The notes: generated by a model from the letters alone, not told the origin. DNA of 64,000 nucleotides from Streptomyces luteogriseus (GCF_014205055.1 NZ_JACHMS010000001.1:992001-1056000), one strand, 5' to 3'; shown: positions 17,040-25,850, counted from the first letter of the stretch. Made by a program: numbers and translations.

Positions 17040-17394
17040 CGAGCACTGCCTCCAGAAGGGCCCGGTCCGTCGGGTTGTGGTGGAACGCGGGGGGCTTGGT
17101 GGTCAACGCCCCGCAGTCGACGAGGTCCGCCAGCAGCACCTTGGTGACGGCCACCGGCAGTGTGAGATGGGCGGCGACCTCGGCGACGGCGACGGGCACC
17201 CGGCACCGTTCGAGCGCCTGCGTGTGTTCGGGGCCGAGATAGCCGAGGGGGGTCGCCCCGGTGGCCATCACCTGTGACACGAGGTCGAGCGCGACGGTCG
17301 GACGGGTGCGGCCGTTGCTGACCGTGAACGGCCGCACCAGCCGCCCGGCCGCGTCGTCGAGCCAGGGCCCGTCACCGGCCGCCGTCACGCTCAA
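17017..17394 (-). CDS. cvnC: Conservon protein CvnC-type (DUF742)
   Basis: 125 aa. RLVRPFTVSNGRTRP at the N-terminus and a winged-helix-like C-terminal half (VAEVAAHLTLPVAVTKVLLADLVDCG) define DUF742. It overlaps cvnB upstream by four bases and cvnD downstream by 23, so the four proteins are made together. DUF742 proteins are believed to bridge the kinase/roadblock part and the GTPase. Confidence 0.92.
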   Translation of the reverse strand: MSVTAAGDGPWLDDAAGRLVRPFTVSNGRTRPTVALDLVSQVMATGATPLGYLGPEHTQALERCRVPVAVAEVAAHLTLPVAVTKVLLADLVDCGALTTKPPAFHHNPTDRALLEAVLDGLRRQL

Positions 17395-17822
17395 GGCCTC
17401 ATCGCCGGGGATTCGACGGACTGCCGGGGAGCGGTCACCAGGTAAGGGCGGACGCTCTTGACCAGCATCGCCATCTCGTAGCCCAGCACGGCCGCGTCGG
17501 CCTCGCGGCCGGCCAGCACGGCCAGGCAGGTGCCGGAGCCGGCGGTGGTGACGAACAGCAGGGTGGAGGCGAGTTCGACGACGACCTGCCGCACGTCGCC
17601 GCCGTCGCCGAAGCGGACACCGGCGCTGCGGCCGAGTGAGTACAGGCCGGAGGCCAGCGCTGCCATGTGGTCGGCGCTGTCCGGGTCGAGTCCGTGCACG
17701 GACTTCACGAGCCCGTCGCAGGACAGGAGCACCGCGGCGGTCGTGTGCGGTACGCGCTGCACGAGGCCGCTCATCAGCCAGTCGAGATCGGATACATGGG
17801 CGGTCGGCGCATCGCTCGCCAT
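17391..17822 (-). CDS. cvnB: Conservon roadblock/LC7 protein CvnB-type
   Basis: 143 aa from the ATG at 17822, which has AGGAG eight bases upstream. Roadblock/LC7 fold: LDWLMSGLVQRVPHTTAAVLLSCDGLVKSV, HMAALASGLYSLGRSAG, and TAGSGTCLAVLAGREADAAVLGYEMAML. Roadblock proteins act as regulators of the partner MglA/CvnD GTPase. An in-frame ATG at 17906 overlaps the cvnA stop as ATGA and would add 28 Pro/Thr-rich residues; I prefer the downstream start but both could be used. Confidence 0.9.
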   Translation of the reverse strand: MASDAPTAHVSDLDWLMSGLVQRVPHTTAAVLLSCDGLVKSVHGLDPDSADHMAALASGLYSLGRSAGVRFGDGGDVRQVVVELASTLLFVTTAGSGTCLAVLAGREADAAVLGYEMAMLVKSVRPYLVTAPRQSVESPAMRP

Positions 17823-17902
17823 GGTGGATCGACTCCTTGGGGTACGAAGGTCTGCGGGAGCGCTGGAGGTGGGGGTGGGAAGGGGGGTGGGAAGGGGGGT
17901 GG

Positions 17903-20053
17903 TCATCCGGCGGGGGCGCTCCCGTCCTGCCGGGTGGTGGTCGTGCGGTAGTCGGAACGGGACCCGGGCGCCGGCCTGCTCGAGGGGGACGGCTCCGTGG
18001 GGAGCGCCTCGAGGTGGACCGGCCGGACGGGCATCGGGTCCCTGTGGGTGGAACCCGCGGATGCCGGGTCCGTGTGGGCGGAGTCCGCGTAGGAGGAGTC
18101 CATGTGGGCGGCCTCCATGTGGGCGGAGTCCGGGTAGGAGGAGTCCACGTGGGCGGACCCCGTGTGCGCGGACGACGTGTCGCCCCAGCCCGTGTCGCCG
18201 GCCTCCATGCTCTGCTGGGCCTCCGCGAGGCTGATGCCGCGCTGGAAGGCCGCCATCAGACCGGGGTCGTGGCCCACGAGGTACTCGGGGTCCTGGCGTG
18301 GCGCCGGGCCGTCGCGCAGCTGGGGCACGATGTGCTCCTGGGCGCGGCGACGGGGCAGTTGGGGTTTGCCCATGGTGCCGCGGACGGCGCCGTTGCGAGG
18401 GGTGGGCGGCTCGGTGCCGTTCTCGGCGAGGATCCGCCGGTCGTCGGGACTGATACCGGGCCGTGCCTCGGCCGGGGTGGGACGCTCCCGGCGGGCCCCG
18501 CGCATGGGCAGGGGCGCGGGCCGGCTCTCCGGTGCGCTCCCGCCCGGGGCCGGTTCGGCTTGCTGCTCGTGCCCCCGGGGTACGGCGGGTGCGGCGAGCG
18601 GGAGCGACGGCCTCGCTCCGGACGCGGTCAGCGCCCCGGCCGAGGTCACGGCCTCAGCGCCGTCGACGGCACGGGATCGCCCCCTGGACGCGCCACCGTC
18701 ACCGGCACCAACCTGCCCCGGCCTGCCGTCCTGCCCGTTCTGCCCATGCCGCCCGGCCGTCCGTACCGGCACCCCCGGACGATCCGCACCGGGCGCGCCT
18801 GCCTCCGGCTGCCCCGCTCCCCCGGGCGTTCCCGCCCCCGCCTCCGCTCCCAGCAGCGCCTGCGGTACGACGAGCACCGCCTGCACTCCGCCGTAGATGT
18901 TGGTCTGGAGGCGGACGGTGATGCCGTGCCGCCGGGCGAGCTGGGAGACGACGAACAGGCCGATACGGCCGTCGGCCAGGAGCCGGGCGACGTTCACCTG
19001 GTCGGGGTCGGCGAGCAGCGCGTTCATCCGCGTCTGCTCCTCCAGGGGCATGCCGAGCCCGCGGTCCTCGACCTCGACGGCGAGCCCGGAGGTGACGAGG
19101 TTGGCGCGCAGCAGGACCTGGGTGTGCGGGGCGGAGAACACCGTGGCGTTCTCGACGAGTTCGGCCAGGAGGTGGATGACGTCGGCGACGGCGTGGCCAC
19201 GCAGCTGCCCGTCGATCGGCGGCACGAGCTTGACCCGTGAGTACTGCTCGACCTCGGCGATGGCCGAGCGCAGCACCTCGGTCATGGAGACCGGGTTGCT
19301 CCACTGGCGCCGGGACACCGCGCCACCGAGCACGGCGAGGTTCTCGGCGTGGCGGCGGATGCGGGTGGCGAGGTGGTCGACGTGGAAGAGCCCCTTGAGC
19401 AGGTCGGGGTCCTCCATCTCGTTCTCCAGCTCGTCGAGGATGGAGATCTCGCGGTGCACCAGGGACTGCAGGCGGCGGGCGAGGTTGACGAACACCTCGA
19501 GCTTCTGTTCGCTGCCGGTCTGGCTGGAGAGCTGGGAGGCCTGCACGACGGCGGTGACGGCGCCGTCGTGCGCGCGGGACAGGTCGGCGCCGAGGAGGTC
19601 GAAGTCGTCGCCGTCCTCGGGGCTCCCGTGGCGGCTCTGCGGGGCGAGCTGCGGCGGGCCGTCGCCGCGGCGCAGTGTCTCCACGAGGGTGCGCAGGTCG
19701 GCCTCGCGCCGAGCGGTGGCACGGCGCAGGACGCCGAGGCGGTCGTGCACGGACCGGGCGGCCCGGTTGGCGGCGATCGCGGCGACGGCGATGCCGACGA
19801 GGGCCACGAAGACCGCGCCGCCGAGCACGGCCCAGAGGGTGGGACCCGGCCGCGTGCCGGTGGACCGGACGGTGAAGAGAACGGCGGCGCAGCCGCTGAG
19901 GGCGACGGCGACGGGGGGAAGCACCGCGAGACGCAGCAGCTGGGACCGTATGTGGGTCTCGGGCAGCGCGGGCGCGGTGCGGACGGCGGGCCGTCCGTGC
20001 CGCCCGCCCTCACGGCGGTCTGCGCGTGTGGCCGGAGCGCGGAGGTGAGACAT
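17903..20053 (-). CDS. cvnA: Conservon sensor histidine kinase CvnA-type
   Basis: 716 aa from the ATG at 20053 (GAGGAC just upstream). Two hydrophobic segments (about residues 37-60 and 73-97) anchor a nitrate-sensor-like N-terminus. A HATPase_c domain follows with N-box LLAELVENATVFSAP and G1 box VEDRGLGMP. The C-terminal 300 residues are low-complexity, rich in Pro, Gly and Ala, and contain a 15-residue tandem repeat. There is no conventional H-box. It heads the cvnABCD-GAF operon. A longer open frame upstream is low-complexity and not believed. Confidence 0.9.
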   Translation of the reverse strand: MSHLRAPATRADRREGGRHGRPAVRTAPALPETHIRSQLLRLAVLPPVAVALSGCAAVLFTVRSTGTRPGPTLWAVLGGAVFVALVGIAVAAIAANRAARSVHDRLGVLRRATARREADLRTLVETLRRGDGPPQLAPQSRHGSPEDGDDFDLLGADLSRAHDGAVTAVVQASQLSSQTGSEQKLEVFVNLARRLQSLVHREISILDELENEMEDPDLLKGLFHVDHLATRIRRHAENLAVLGGAVSRRQWSNPVSMTEVLRSAIAEVEQYSRVKLVPPIDGQLRGHAVADVIHLLAELVENATVFSAPHTQVLLRANLVTSGLAVEVEDRGLGMPLEEQTRMNALLADPDQVNVARLLADGRIGLFVVSQLARRHGITVRLQTNIYGGVQAVLVVPQALLGAEAGAGTPGGAGQPEAGAPGADRPGVPVRTAGRHGQNGQDGRPGQVGAGDGGASRGRSRAVDGAEAVTSAGALTASGARPSLPLAAPAVPRGHEQQAEPAPGGSAPESRPAPLPMRGARRERPTPAEARPGISPDDRRILAENGTEPPTPRNGAVRGTMGKPQLPRRRAQEHIVPQLRDGPAPRQDPEYLVGHDPGLMAAFQRGISLAEAQQSMEAGDTGWGDTSSAHTGSAHVDSSYPDSAHMEAAHMDSSYADSAHTDPASAGSTHRDPMPVRPVHLEALPTEPSPSSRPAPGSRSDYRTTTTRQDGSAPAG
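18074..18163 (-). repeat. Tandem 45-bp repeat in the CvnA C-terminal tail
   Basis: Two copies of a 45-bp unit (starting about 18074 and 18119) differ at only a few bases and encode DSSY-P/A-DSAH-type 15-residue units (SSYPDSAHMEAAHMD, then SSYADSAHTD). The His/Asp/Ser-rich repeat lies in the disordered tail and could vary in number between strains. Confidence 0.7.
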
Positions 20054-20681
20054 CGGTGTCCTCGTCCTGGTCCGTCGGGCAGGGGTGCCGGGGGAGCTCG
20101 TGGGGGTGCGAACGGGTTCGCGCGGCCGCTTGCGCGCGCCCCGGGCCGTGCGCCCGGCCTCCCCCCGCTTCCGCACGCCTCCGGCACCGCCGGCACCACT
20201 GACGCCTCGGGGGCCGGTGTGCCGTCCCGGGCCGGAGGGCCCTACGGTTCCCGCACCGGGCGGGGCCGCACCCGCGTCGGCGGCGGAGGTGCCCGCGCCA
20301 CCGACGGAGGCGCCCACGCCACCGAGAGCGCCGCCCGCGCGGTCGGCCGCGGTGCCCGCGCGGTCGGCACCGGCACCCGGGTCCTCGACCGCGCCGGCAC
20401 CGGCGTCGGTGGCGCGTGGGCAGCGGGGATCCCCGCCGCGTCGACTTCCTCGTCCGCCCTGCGCCTGCACGTGCCGGCCCCCGTTCCCTGATCCGCCCTG
20501 TTTCCCGACGGCCACTGACAGTAGTCGCCAGCGCATCATGTGCGGTGGGCAGTTGACAAACTCATACGGTGAGCGTCCTGCTCTGGTATGAGGTCTCGCA
20601 CGACAGACCGAAAACACCTCAGTACATCCGGCCATGAACGAAAAGAGTTCGATCCGACCTGGTCAGAAGCGGTCACACACA
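20054..20681. other. Non-coding region upstream of the conservon
   Basis: About 630 bases with no credible gene. Most is simple GC-rich sequence whose frames read as Gly/Ala/Arg- or Pro-rich artefacts. Near the far end, CTCATAC (20561-20567) and GTATGAG (20586-20592) form an inverted repeat, next to TTGACA (20553-20558 on the plus strand). A promoter or operator for cvnA may lie here, giving a long leader, but I cannot place it. Confidence 0.4.
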
Positions 20682-20726
20682 GACGGCGAGGGCCGGGGAG
20701 CCTCTCGCTCCCCGGCCCTCGCCGTC
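20682..20726. terminator. 19-bp perfect hairpin terminator
   Basis: Arms 20682-20700 and 20708-20726 pair perfectly over 19 bp (core GGCGAGGGCCGGGGAG) with a 7-base loop. It lies 21 bases past the stop of the minus-strand metallo-beta-lactamase-fold gene and is the clear terminator of that transcript. Confidence 0.85.
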
Positions 20727-20746
20727 GGTCTGCCGTACGCCCCGGG

Positions 20747-22012
20747 TCAGCCCGCCGGGAGCGTCTCGGGGTCCTCGGTGCCCTTGCCGGCCTCGCGAGA
20801 ACCGTCACTCACCGTGTCGGCCTGGGCCACGGCTGCCGCGTCCGACGCGGCCTTGATACCGGCTCCCGCGAGGACCTCCCCAGCCGCGCGACCGCCCGCC
20901 GGGGCGAGCGCCACCCCACGCCACCACGGCTCCGACGGCACCGTCTCGGCCGTGGGCTCGAAGGGCTCGCCCGGCCGGGGCAGGGCGACACCGGCGCCCA
21001 CCGCCCGGGCGGCCGCGAGGGTCCCCTCGCCCGGGTCCGCCCACGGGTGGGTCGCCAGGTTGAAGGTGGCCCAGTGGATCGGCAGCATCGGACCGTGCTC
21101 CGGCCCGCCCTGGAGGTCGAGGTGGGCACGCATGCCCTCCTCGGGAGTCATGTGGATGTCGGGCCAGAAGTCGGAGTAGGCGCCGATCTGGATCATCGTG
21201 GCGTCGAACGGCCCGTGCTCGGCGCCGATCTCCTGGAAGCCGTCGAAGTAGCCGGTGTCGCCGCTGTGGTAGATCCGGTGCTCGTCCCCGGCGACGACCC
21301 AGGAGGCCCACAGGGTGTGCTGGGTGTTGCGCAGCCCGCGGCCGCAGAAGTGCCGGGCCGGGGTGGCGGTCAGGGTGAGGCCGCCGATCTTGGCGGTCTC
21401 GTGCCAGTCCAGCTCGCGCAGCCGGTCGGCGGACACGCCCCAGTGCTCCAGGTGCGCCCCGACGCCGAGGGGCACGGCGAACAGCGTGTCCGTGCCGGCG
21501 AGCGCCTTGATGGTGGGCATGTCCAGGTGGTCGTAGTGGTCGTGCGAGATCACCACGACGTCGACCGGGCCGAGCGCGGCGAGCGGGAGGGGCACGGGAT
21601 GCAGTCGCTTGGGCCCGGCGAAGGAGAAGGGGGAGCAGCGCTCCCCCCACACCGGGTCGAACAGCACGCGCCGGCCGTCGATCTCCGCGAGCACGCTGGA
21701 GTGCCCCATCCAGGTCAGCCGCAGCCCGGTGGCCGGGGGCCGGGCGATGTCGGCGAGGGTGGTGGAGTGCACCGGGACGGTGCCCTTCGGGGTGCGGCGG
21801 GGCCGGGTGTCCTTGTCGAAGAAGACCTTCGCGAAGTCCAGGGTCGAACCCGAGGGCCGGGTCCGCGCGGGGCCGCCGGGGTTCTGGAAGACCCCGTCCT
21901 CGAAGTGGGGCGATCTGCGGATGCGTGCCATGCGCTCGCCGCGCGGATCCGCGCCGAACGCCCCGGGCTGCAGCGCGCGGAGCCCGGAGCTCAGGGTACG
22001 GAAACCGGCCAC
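20747..22012 (-). CDS. Metallo-beta-lactamase-fold hydrolase (NAPE-PLD/UlaG-like)
   Basis: 421 aa; GTG at 22012 directly after GGAGGTACC. The metal motif SHDHYDHLD, further ligands in PARHFCGRGLRN and SGDTGYFD, and the opening LTWMGHSSVLAEIDGRRVLFDPVWGERCSP place it in the group that includes NAPE-type phospholipase D and UlaG lactonase. The C-terminal about 60 residues are an Ala/Gly/Glu-rich tail. Substrate unknown; a phosphodiester or lactone is likely. Divergent from the dehydrogenase gene. Confidence 0.88.
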   Translation of the reverse strand: MAGFRTLSSGLRALQPGAFGADPRGERMARIRRSPHFEDGVFQNPGGPARTRPSGSTLDFAKVFFDKDTRPRRTPKGTVPVHSTTLADIARPPATGLRLTWMGHSSVLAEIDGRRVLFDPVWGERCSPFSFAGPKRLHPVPLPLAALGPVDVVVISHDHYDHLDMPTIKALAGTDTLFAVPLGVGAHLEHWGVSADRLRELDWHETAKIGGLTLTATPARHFCGRGLRNTQHTLWASWVVAGDEHRIYHSGDTGYFDGFQEIGAEHGPFDATMIQIGAYSDFWPDIHMTPEEGMRAHLDLQGGPEHGPMLPIHWATFNLATHPWADPGEGTLAAARAVGAGVALPRPGEPFEPTAETVPSEPWWRGVALAPAGGRAAGEVLAGAGIKAASDAAAVAQADTVSDGSREAGKGTEDPETLPAG

Positions 22013-22117
22013 GGTACCTCCAGGTGGAGTCGGTCAGGCTTTCCATTATGGTCGGCCCCTCCGACAGCACCGGATCACAGGGGTCCCACCGGAGAGGATC
22101 CGGAGCGATCCGCGGGA

Positions 22118-22141
22118 GATACTGACCAGCGATTCAGTATC
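22118..22141. promoter_or_regulatory. Palindromic operator before the amino-acid dehydrogenase gene
   Basis: GATACTGA (22118-22125), 8-base spacer, TCAGTATC (22134-22141) is a perfect dyad 20 bases upstream of the ATG at 22162. Size and symmetry fit a TetR-family site, and a TetR gene lies directly downstream of the dehydrogenase. Confidence 0.55.
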
Positions 22142-22161
22142 CCGGCGGCGAAGGAGCCCGT

Positions 22162-23340
22162 ATGGCCACCCCCCTGCTGTCCCTGACCTGGACCGATCAC
22201 CTCACGGGCCGGCAGGGCTTCCTGGTCGTCGACCGGCTGGTGCGCGGAGTCTCCAGCGGCGGTCTGCGGATGCGCGCCGGCTGCACCCTCGACGAGGTCG
22301 CGGGTCTCGCCCGCGGGATGACCGTGAAGGAGGCCCTGCACTACGACCCGGCGAACCGCTACGTCCCGCTCGGCGGTGCCAAGGGCGGCATCGACTGCGA
22401 TCCCCGGGATCCGGAGGCGTACCCGCTGCTGGTGCGCTACCTGCGCGCGATGCGGCCGTACATAGAGAGCTGCTGGACGACGGGCGAGGACCTGGGGCTG
22501 ACCCAGGACCTGGTCGACCGGGCCGCGGCCGAGGCGGGGCTGGTCTCCTCGATCCAGGCCGTCTATCCGCTGCTGGACGACGAGGCCGAGGCCCGGCGGC
22601 GGCTGCGGGACGCGTTCGCGGTCGAGGTCGACGGCATCGGCCTGGACGAACTGGTCGGCGGCTGCGGTGTGGCGGAGGCGGCCCTGGCCGCCCTGGACCG
22701 GGCCGGTGTGCCGTACACCGGGACGCGGGTCGCCCTCCAGGGGCTTGGCACCATGGGCGGGGCCACGGCGCGCTTCCTCACGCGCGCGGGCCTCACGGTC
22801 GTGGCCGTCGCCGACCTCAGGGGCACGATCACCAACCCGATGGGCCTCGACGTCGAGGCGCTGCTCGCGGCGCGGGACGCCCACGGCACGGTGGACCGCT
22901 CCGCGCTGCGCCCCGGCGATCGCGAACTGGCGGGCGACGCCTGGCTGTCGGCCGACGCGGACGTGCTGGTGCCGGCGGCCGTGTCGTACGCGATCGACGC
23001 CGGGAACCAGGAGCGGATCACCGCCCGGTGGGTCGTGGAGGCGGCCAACATGCCCGTACGGCCGGAAGCGGAGCCGCTGCTGGCCGCGCGCGGGGTGACC
23101 GTACTGCCGGACGTCGTGGTCAACTCGGGGACGAACGCCTGGTGGTGGTGGACGCTGTTCGGGGACATCGGTGCCGACGCCGAGGAGGCGTTCGTGTACA
23201 CCCGCCGCTCGATGCGGGCGCTGGTCGAGCGGATGCTGGACCGCGCGCGGGCCGACGGGACGACACCGCGCGCCGCCGCCCACGCCATCGCCGCGGACCG
23301 GCTGCCGGTGATCGCGGAGCGTTTCGGCTGGTTCCGCTGA
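22162..23340 (+). CDS. Glu/Leu/Phe/Val dehydrogenase family protein
   Basis: 392 aa. The N-terminal dimerisation/catalytic domain has RGMTVKEALHY and PLGGAKGGIDCDP (catalytic Lys in GGAKGG); the C-terminal Rossmann domain has LQGLGTMGGATARFL. ELFV dehydrogenases reversibly deaminate amino acids to 2-oxoacids with NAD(P). The C-terminus has a run of four tryptophans (NAWWWWTLFGDIG), unusual for the family. A perfect dyad lies just upstream and a TetR gene just downstream. The amino acid used is not clear. Confidence 0.85.
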   Translation: MATPLLSLTWTDHLTGRQGFLVVDRLVRGVSSGGLRMRAGCTLDEVAGLARGMTVKEALHYDPANRYVPLGGAKGGIDCDPRDPEAYPLLVRYLRAMRPYIESCWTTGEDLGLTQDLVDRAAAEAGLVSSIQAVYPLLDDEAEARRRLRDAFAVEVDGIGLDELVGGCGVAEAALAALDRAGVPYTGTRVALQGLGTMGGATARFLTRAGLTVVAVADLRGTITNPMGLDVEALLAARDAHGTVDRSALRPGDRELAGDAWLSADADVLVPAAVSYAIDAGNQERITARWVVEAANMPVRPEAEPLLAARGVTVLPDVVVNSGTNAWWWWTLFGDIGADAEEAFVYTRRSMRALVERMLDRARADGTTPRAAAHAIAADRLPVIAERFGWFR

Positions 23341-23426
23341 GGCGCCCGCCCCTCCTCGACGGCGGTCGTCGCGGGCCCGGCCGGACAGGCCGAAACACCC
23401 CGTCGAGGGCCGCACGCGCGTGGGTA

Positions 23427-23439
23427 GGGTGACGGCGTG
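23427..23439 (+). promoter_or_regulatory. -10 box, probable leaderless promoter of the TetR gene
   Basis: TAGGGT lies six bases before the GTG start of the TetR gene and no ribosome site is present. Spacing fits a leaderless transcript. Confidence 0.4.
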
Positions 23440-24048
23440 ACGAGAGTCCGGTTGAGTGTGGCTCAGCGGCGCGGGGATCTGTTGCGGGCCGCCATCGAGC
23501 AGATCGAGGCGAGGGGTGTGGCGGCGGTCAGGATCGCCGACGTGGCCTCGGCGCTCGGCGTGAGCAACGCGCTGGTCCTCTATCACTTCTCGTCGAAGGA
23601 GCAGTTGGTCGCCGCCGCGTTCCGGCACGCGGCGGAGGGCGACCTGGCGCATCTGCGCAAGCTGCTCGGCCGCCGTTCGCCGGCGCTGCGCCGGCTGCGG
23701 TCGGCCGTACGGTGGTACGCCCCCACCGGGCAGGCCAAGGGCTGGCGGCTGTGGATCGAGGGCTGGGCGGCGGCGCTGCGCGACCCCGTGCTGCGGGAGG
23801 TCGCCCAGGACCTCGACCGGCAGTGGAAGGCGGCCCTCGCCGAGGTCATCGCGGAGGGCGTGGCGGCGGGCGAGTTCCGCTGTCCGGACCCGGCCGGCAC
23901 GGCCTTCCGGCTCACCGCCCTCCTCGACGGTCTCGCCGTGCAGCTGACGTCCTACGCCGGCGCGGTGCCGCGAACGCGCGCCCAGGAGTGGGTGGAGGAG
24001 GCACTGGCCCGCGAGTTGGGGCCGGCACAGGAGCGGCCGGCGCCCTGA
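23437..24048 (+). CDS. TetR-family transcriptional regulator
   Basis: 203 aa, GTG start. HTH at about residues 12-55: AIEQIEARGVAAVRIADVASALGVSNALVLYHFSSKEQL. The C-terminal ligand domain has RLWIEGWAAALRDPVLREVAQDLDRQWKAALAEVI, typical of the BetI-like subgroup. It sits about 100 bases downstream of the ELFV dehydrogenase in the same direction; the perfect dyad before that gene is its most likely target. Confidence 0.9.
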   Translation: MTRVRLSVAQRRGDLLRAAIEQIEARGVAAVRIADVASALGVSNALVLYHFSSKEQLVAAAFRHAAEGDLAHLRKLLGRRSPALRRLRSAVRWYAPTGQAKGWRLWIEGWAAALRDPVLREVAQDLDRQWKAALAEVIAEGVAAGEFRCPDPAGTAFRLTALLDGLAVQLTSYAGAVPRTRAQEWVEEALARELGPAQERPAP

Positions 24049-24114
24049 GGGTGCTCCGAAAGCGGCGCCCGTCCCGGTGCGCCCCGGACACTCCGGAAGC
24101 CCGGGCCACGACGC

Positions 24115-24154
24115 GTGCGGGCCGTGCCGGGGTCCCACCCGGCACGGCCCGCAC
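24115..24154. terminator. 17-bp perfect bidirectional terminator
   Basis: GTGCGGGCCGTGCCGGG (24115-24131) and its exact complement (24138-24154) flank a 6-base loop. It lies between the convergent TetR and SGNH hydrolase genes and can serve both. Confidence 0.85.
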
Positions 24155-24187
24155 GGGAGCCGACCCCGACACGCGGAAGCCGCTCCC

Positions 24188-25006
24188 TCACGCCACCGCT
24201 GCGATCCGCATCCTGATGTCGTCCGGCGACAGCGCCCCCTTGGCCGTCACATGGTCGCCCGACGACTCGCCGCGCAGCCGGCGCCCGATCCACGGCACCA
24301 GGAACTCCCGCGCCCAGGCGACGTTGTCCCGCCGCATGTCGAGAGCGCCGCGCGGGGGCAGCGGGGGCCACGGCTGCTCGGGGTCGGCGGGCACGTCGAG
24401 GCCGAGCACCTGGCCCGCGCGGAGCGCCACGCGTGTGTGCCCCTCGGGCGAGAGGTGCAGCCGGTCGGCGTCCCAGGCCCTGCGGTCCTGCACACTGCGC
24501 AGGGACCACAGGTCCAGGACCGGGCAGCCGTACCGGTCGGCGATGGCCCGGACGTGTCCGTTGTACGTGGCGATCTTGCCGCGCAGGTGCTTGAGGACGG
24601 GCACGCCACGGGTGTCGAAACCGGTCGTCACCATGACCGTGCCGGACACGGCGGTGAGCTGGGCCAGGGCCCGTTCGAAGCGCTCGGCCACCTCGTCCGG
24701 GTCGGTGCCGGGCCGGATGATGTCGTTGCCCCCGGCGCAGAACGAGACGAGGTCCGGGGCCATCTCGACGGCCCGCGGCACCTGGTCCGCCACGATCTGG
24801 TCGAGGAGCTTTCCGCGTACGGCGAGATTGGTGTACTGGAAGTCGCCCTCGGGCCTGCGGTCGGCGAGCAGGACGGCGAACCGGTCGGCCCAGCCGACGA
24901 ACGCCCCGTCGGGGCCGGGGTCGCCGACGCCCTCGGTGAAGCTGTCCCCCACCGACACGTACGACCCGATCACTGCTCTGCTGTCACTCTTCGAATCGTC
25001 TGCCAC
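24188..25006 (-). CDS. SGNH/GDSL-family hydrolase
   Basis: 272 aa. Block I GDSFTEG (about residue 21), block III GGND and the C-terminal DRLHLSPEGH (catalytic Asp and His) are all present, so an active esterase or acylhydrolase is expected. No signal peptide is visible, so it is probably cytoplasmic. Upstream, the direct repeat CTTCGAAT (24989-24996 and 25024-25031) and the small palindrome CCTACG-CGAC-CGTAGG (25036-25051) mark its promoter region. Confidence 0.9.
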   Translation of the reverse strand: MADDSKSDSRAVIGSYVSVGDSFTEGVGDPGPDGAFVGWADRFAVLLADRRPEGDFQYTNLAVRGKLLDQIVADQVPRAVEMAPDLVSFCAGGNDIIRPGTDPDEVAERFERALAQLTAVSGTVMVTTGFDTRGVPVLKHLRGKIATYNGHVRAIADRYGCPVLDLWSLRSVQDRRAWDADRLHLSPEGHTRVALRAGQVLGLDVPADPEQPWPPLPPRGALDMRRDNVAWAREFLVPWIGRRLRGESSGDHVTAKGALSPDDIRMRIAAVA

Positions 25007-25118
25007 AGCGGTCCATGATTCACCTTCGAATGTGACCTACGCGACCGTAGGAAAGGGTTGACGGGCGGTGAGATAAGCCACTCCTAAAGTGTTCACCAAC
25101 TCCGGAATACACCGCTTG

Positions 25119-25835
25119 TCAGGGATGTTTCGGGGTGAGCCGCCAGACCCGGAATCCGCTGATCCGGAAATGGCTCCACACGGTCCGGAAGGCGAAGTGC
25201 CCACCTGTGTACGGCTGCGGGTCGGTGTGGTCGAAGACGAGCCGGCCGTTGTTCCACCACCGGACCGTGGAGCCGTCGGAGACGATCCGGACGCGGTTCG
25301 GCTCGCCCGGGACCAGCAGCGGCTCGGTGTAGTCGAAGACCAGGGGGCGGACACCGGGTTGGCCGACGTAGCGGCGCAGCCGGGTCGTGGTGTTGTGGTT
25401 GGCGCCGTAGCCGGCGTAGTACGTCGTGAGGTGGTCGTACTCGTCGAGCGCCCCGCCGCGCGGCGTCGCGAAGAGGTCATCCGGGGAGCGGACGTCGGTC
25501 GCGTTCCAGAAGTTGTTGAGGTCGGAGACGCGGTCGTTGGCTCCCCCCTCGGACACCGGCGTGGCGGTGTACTCGAGGACGTACGGGCCGTCGAGACGCC
25601 GTGTGAACCAGACGGTCGCCCCGCTCGGTACGTCGATCTCCAGGACGCCGCGCGAGGCGGTGACCGTACCGCCGTCCTGGAGTTCGGTCACCCACTGGGT
25701 GAGGCCGTGACGGAAGTCGTCGTGAGCGATGAGCCGTCGGCGCCCGGGGACGGCACTCGCGCTCCCCGTCGGGGCGATGGCCGCCAGGGCGGCTCCTGCT
25801 GCCAGGGCTGCGAACGTTCTGCGGGTGGTCGGCAC
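25119..25835 (-). CDS. Tat-exported DUF6250-type protein
   Basis: 238 aa from the GTG at 25835, preceded by AAGGAG. An RRTFAALAAGAALAAIAP twin-arginine-type signal ends at SASA. The mature protein looks like a jelly-roll, laminin/lectin-like domain (FRHGLTQWVTELQDGG, YVLEYTATPVSEGGANDRVSDLNNFW, HLTTYYAGYGANHNTTTRLRRY) as in DUF6250 proteins, which often accompany polysaccharide lyases or glycosidases. A LacI-type operator sits right before the ribosome site, fitting induction by a sugar. Confidence 0.75.
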   Translation of the reverse strand: MPTTRRTFAALAAGAALAAIAPTGSASAVPGRRRLIAHDDFRHGLTQWVTELQDGGTVTASRGVLEIDVPSGATVWFTRRLDGPYVLEYTATPVSEGGANDRVSDLNNFWNATDVRSPDDLFATPRGGALDEYDHLTTYYAGYGANHNTTTRLRRYVGQPGVRPLVFDYTEPLLVPGEPNRVRIVSDGSTVRWWNNGRLVFDHTDPQPYTGGHFAFRTVWSHFRISGFRVWRLTPKHP

Positions 25836-25850
25836 GGGACACAGCTCCTT

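Noticed and set aside
17875..17906. G-tract repeat before cvnB as a possible CRISPR-like or slippage element
   Set aside because: Only two short units of about 11 bases; not an array. Kept only as part of the alternative CvnB start.
20054..20635. N-terminal extension of CvnA by 194 codons
   Set aside because: Translation is Gly/Ala/Arg low-complexity and there is a good ATG with a purine-rich site at 20053.
23341..23436. Inverted CCTCGACGG/CCGTCGAGG pair as a terminator between the dehydrogenase and TetR genes
   Set aside because: Arms are about 40 bases apart, too loose for a convincing terminator.
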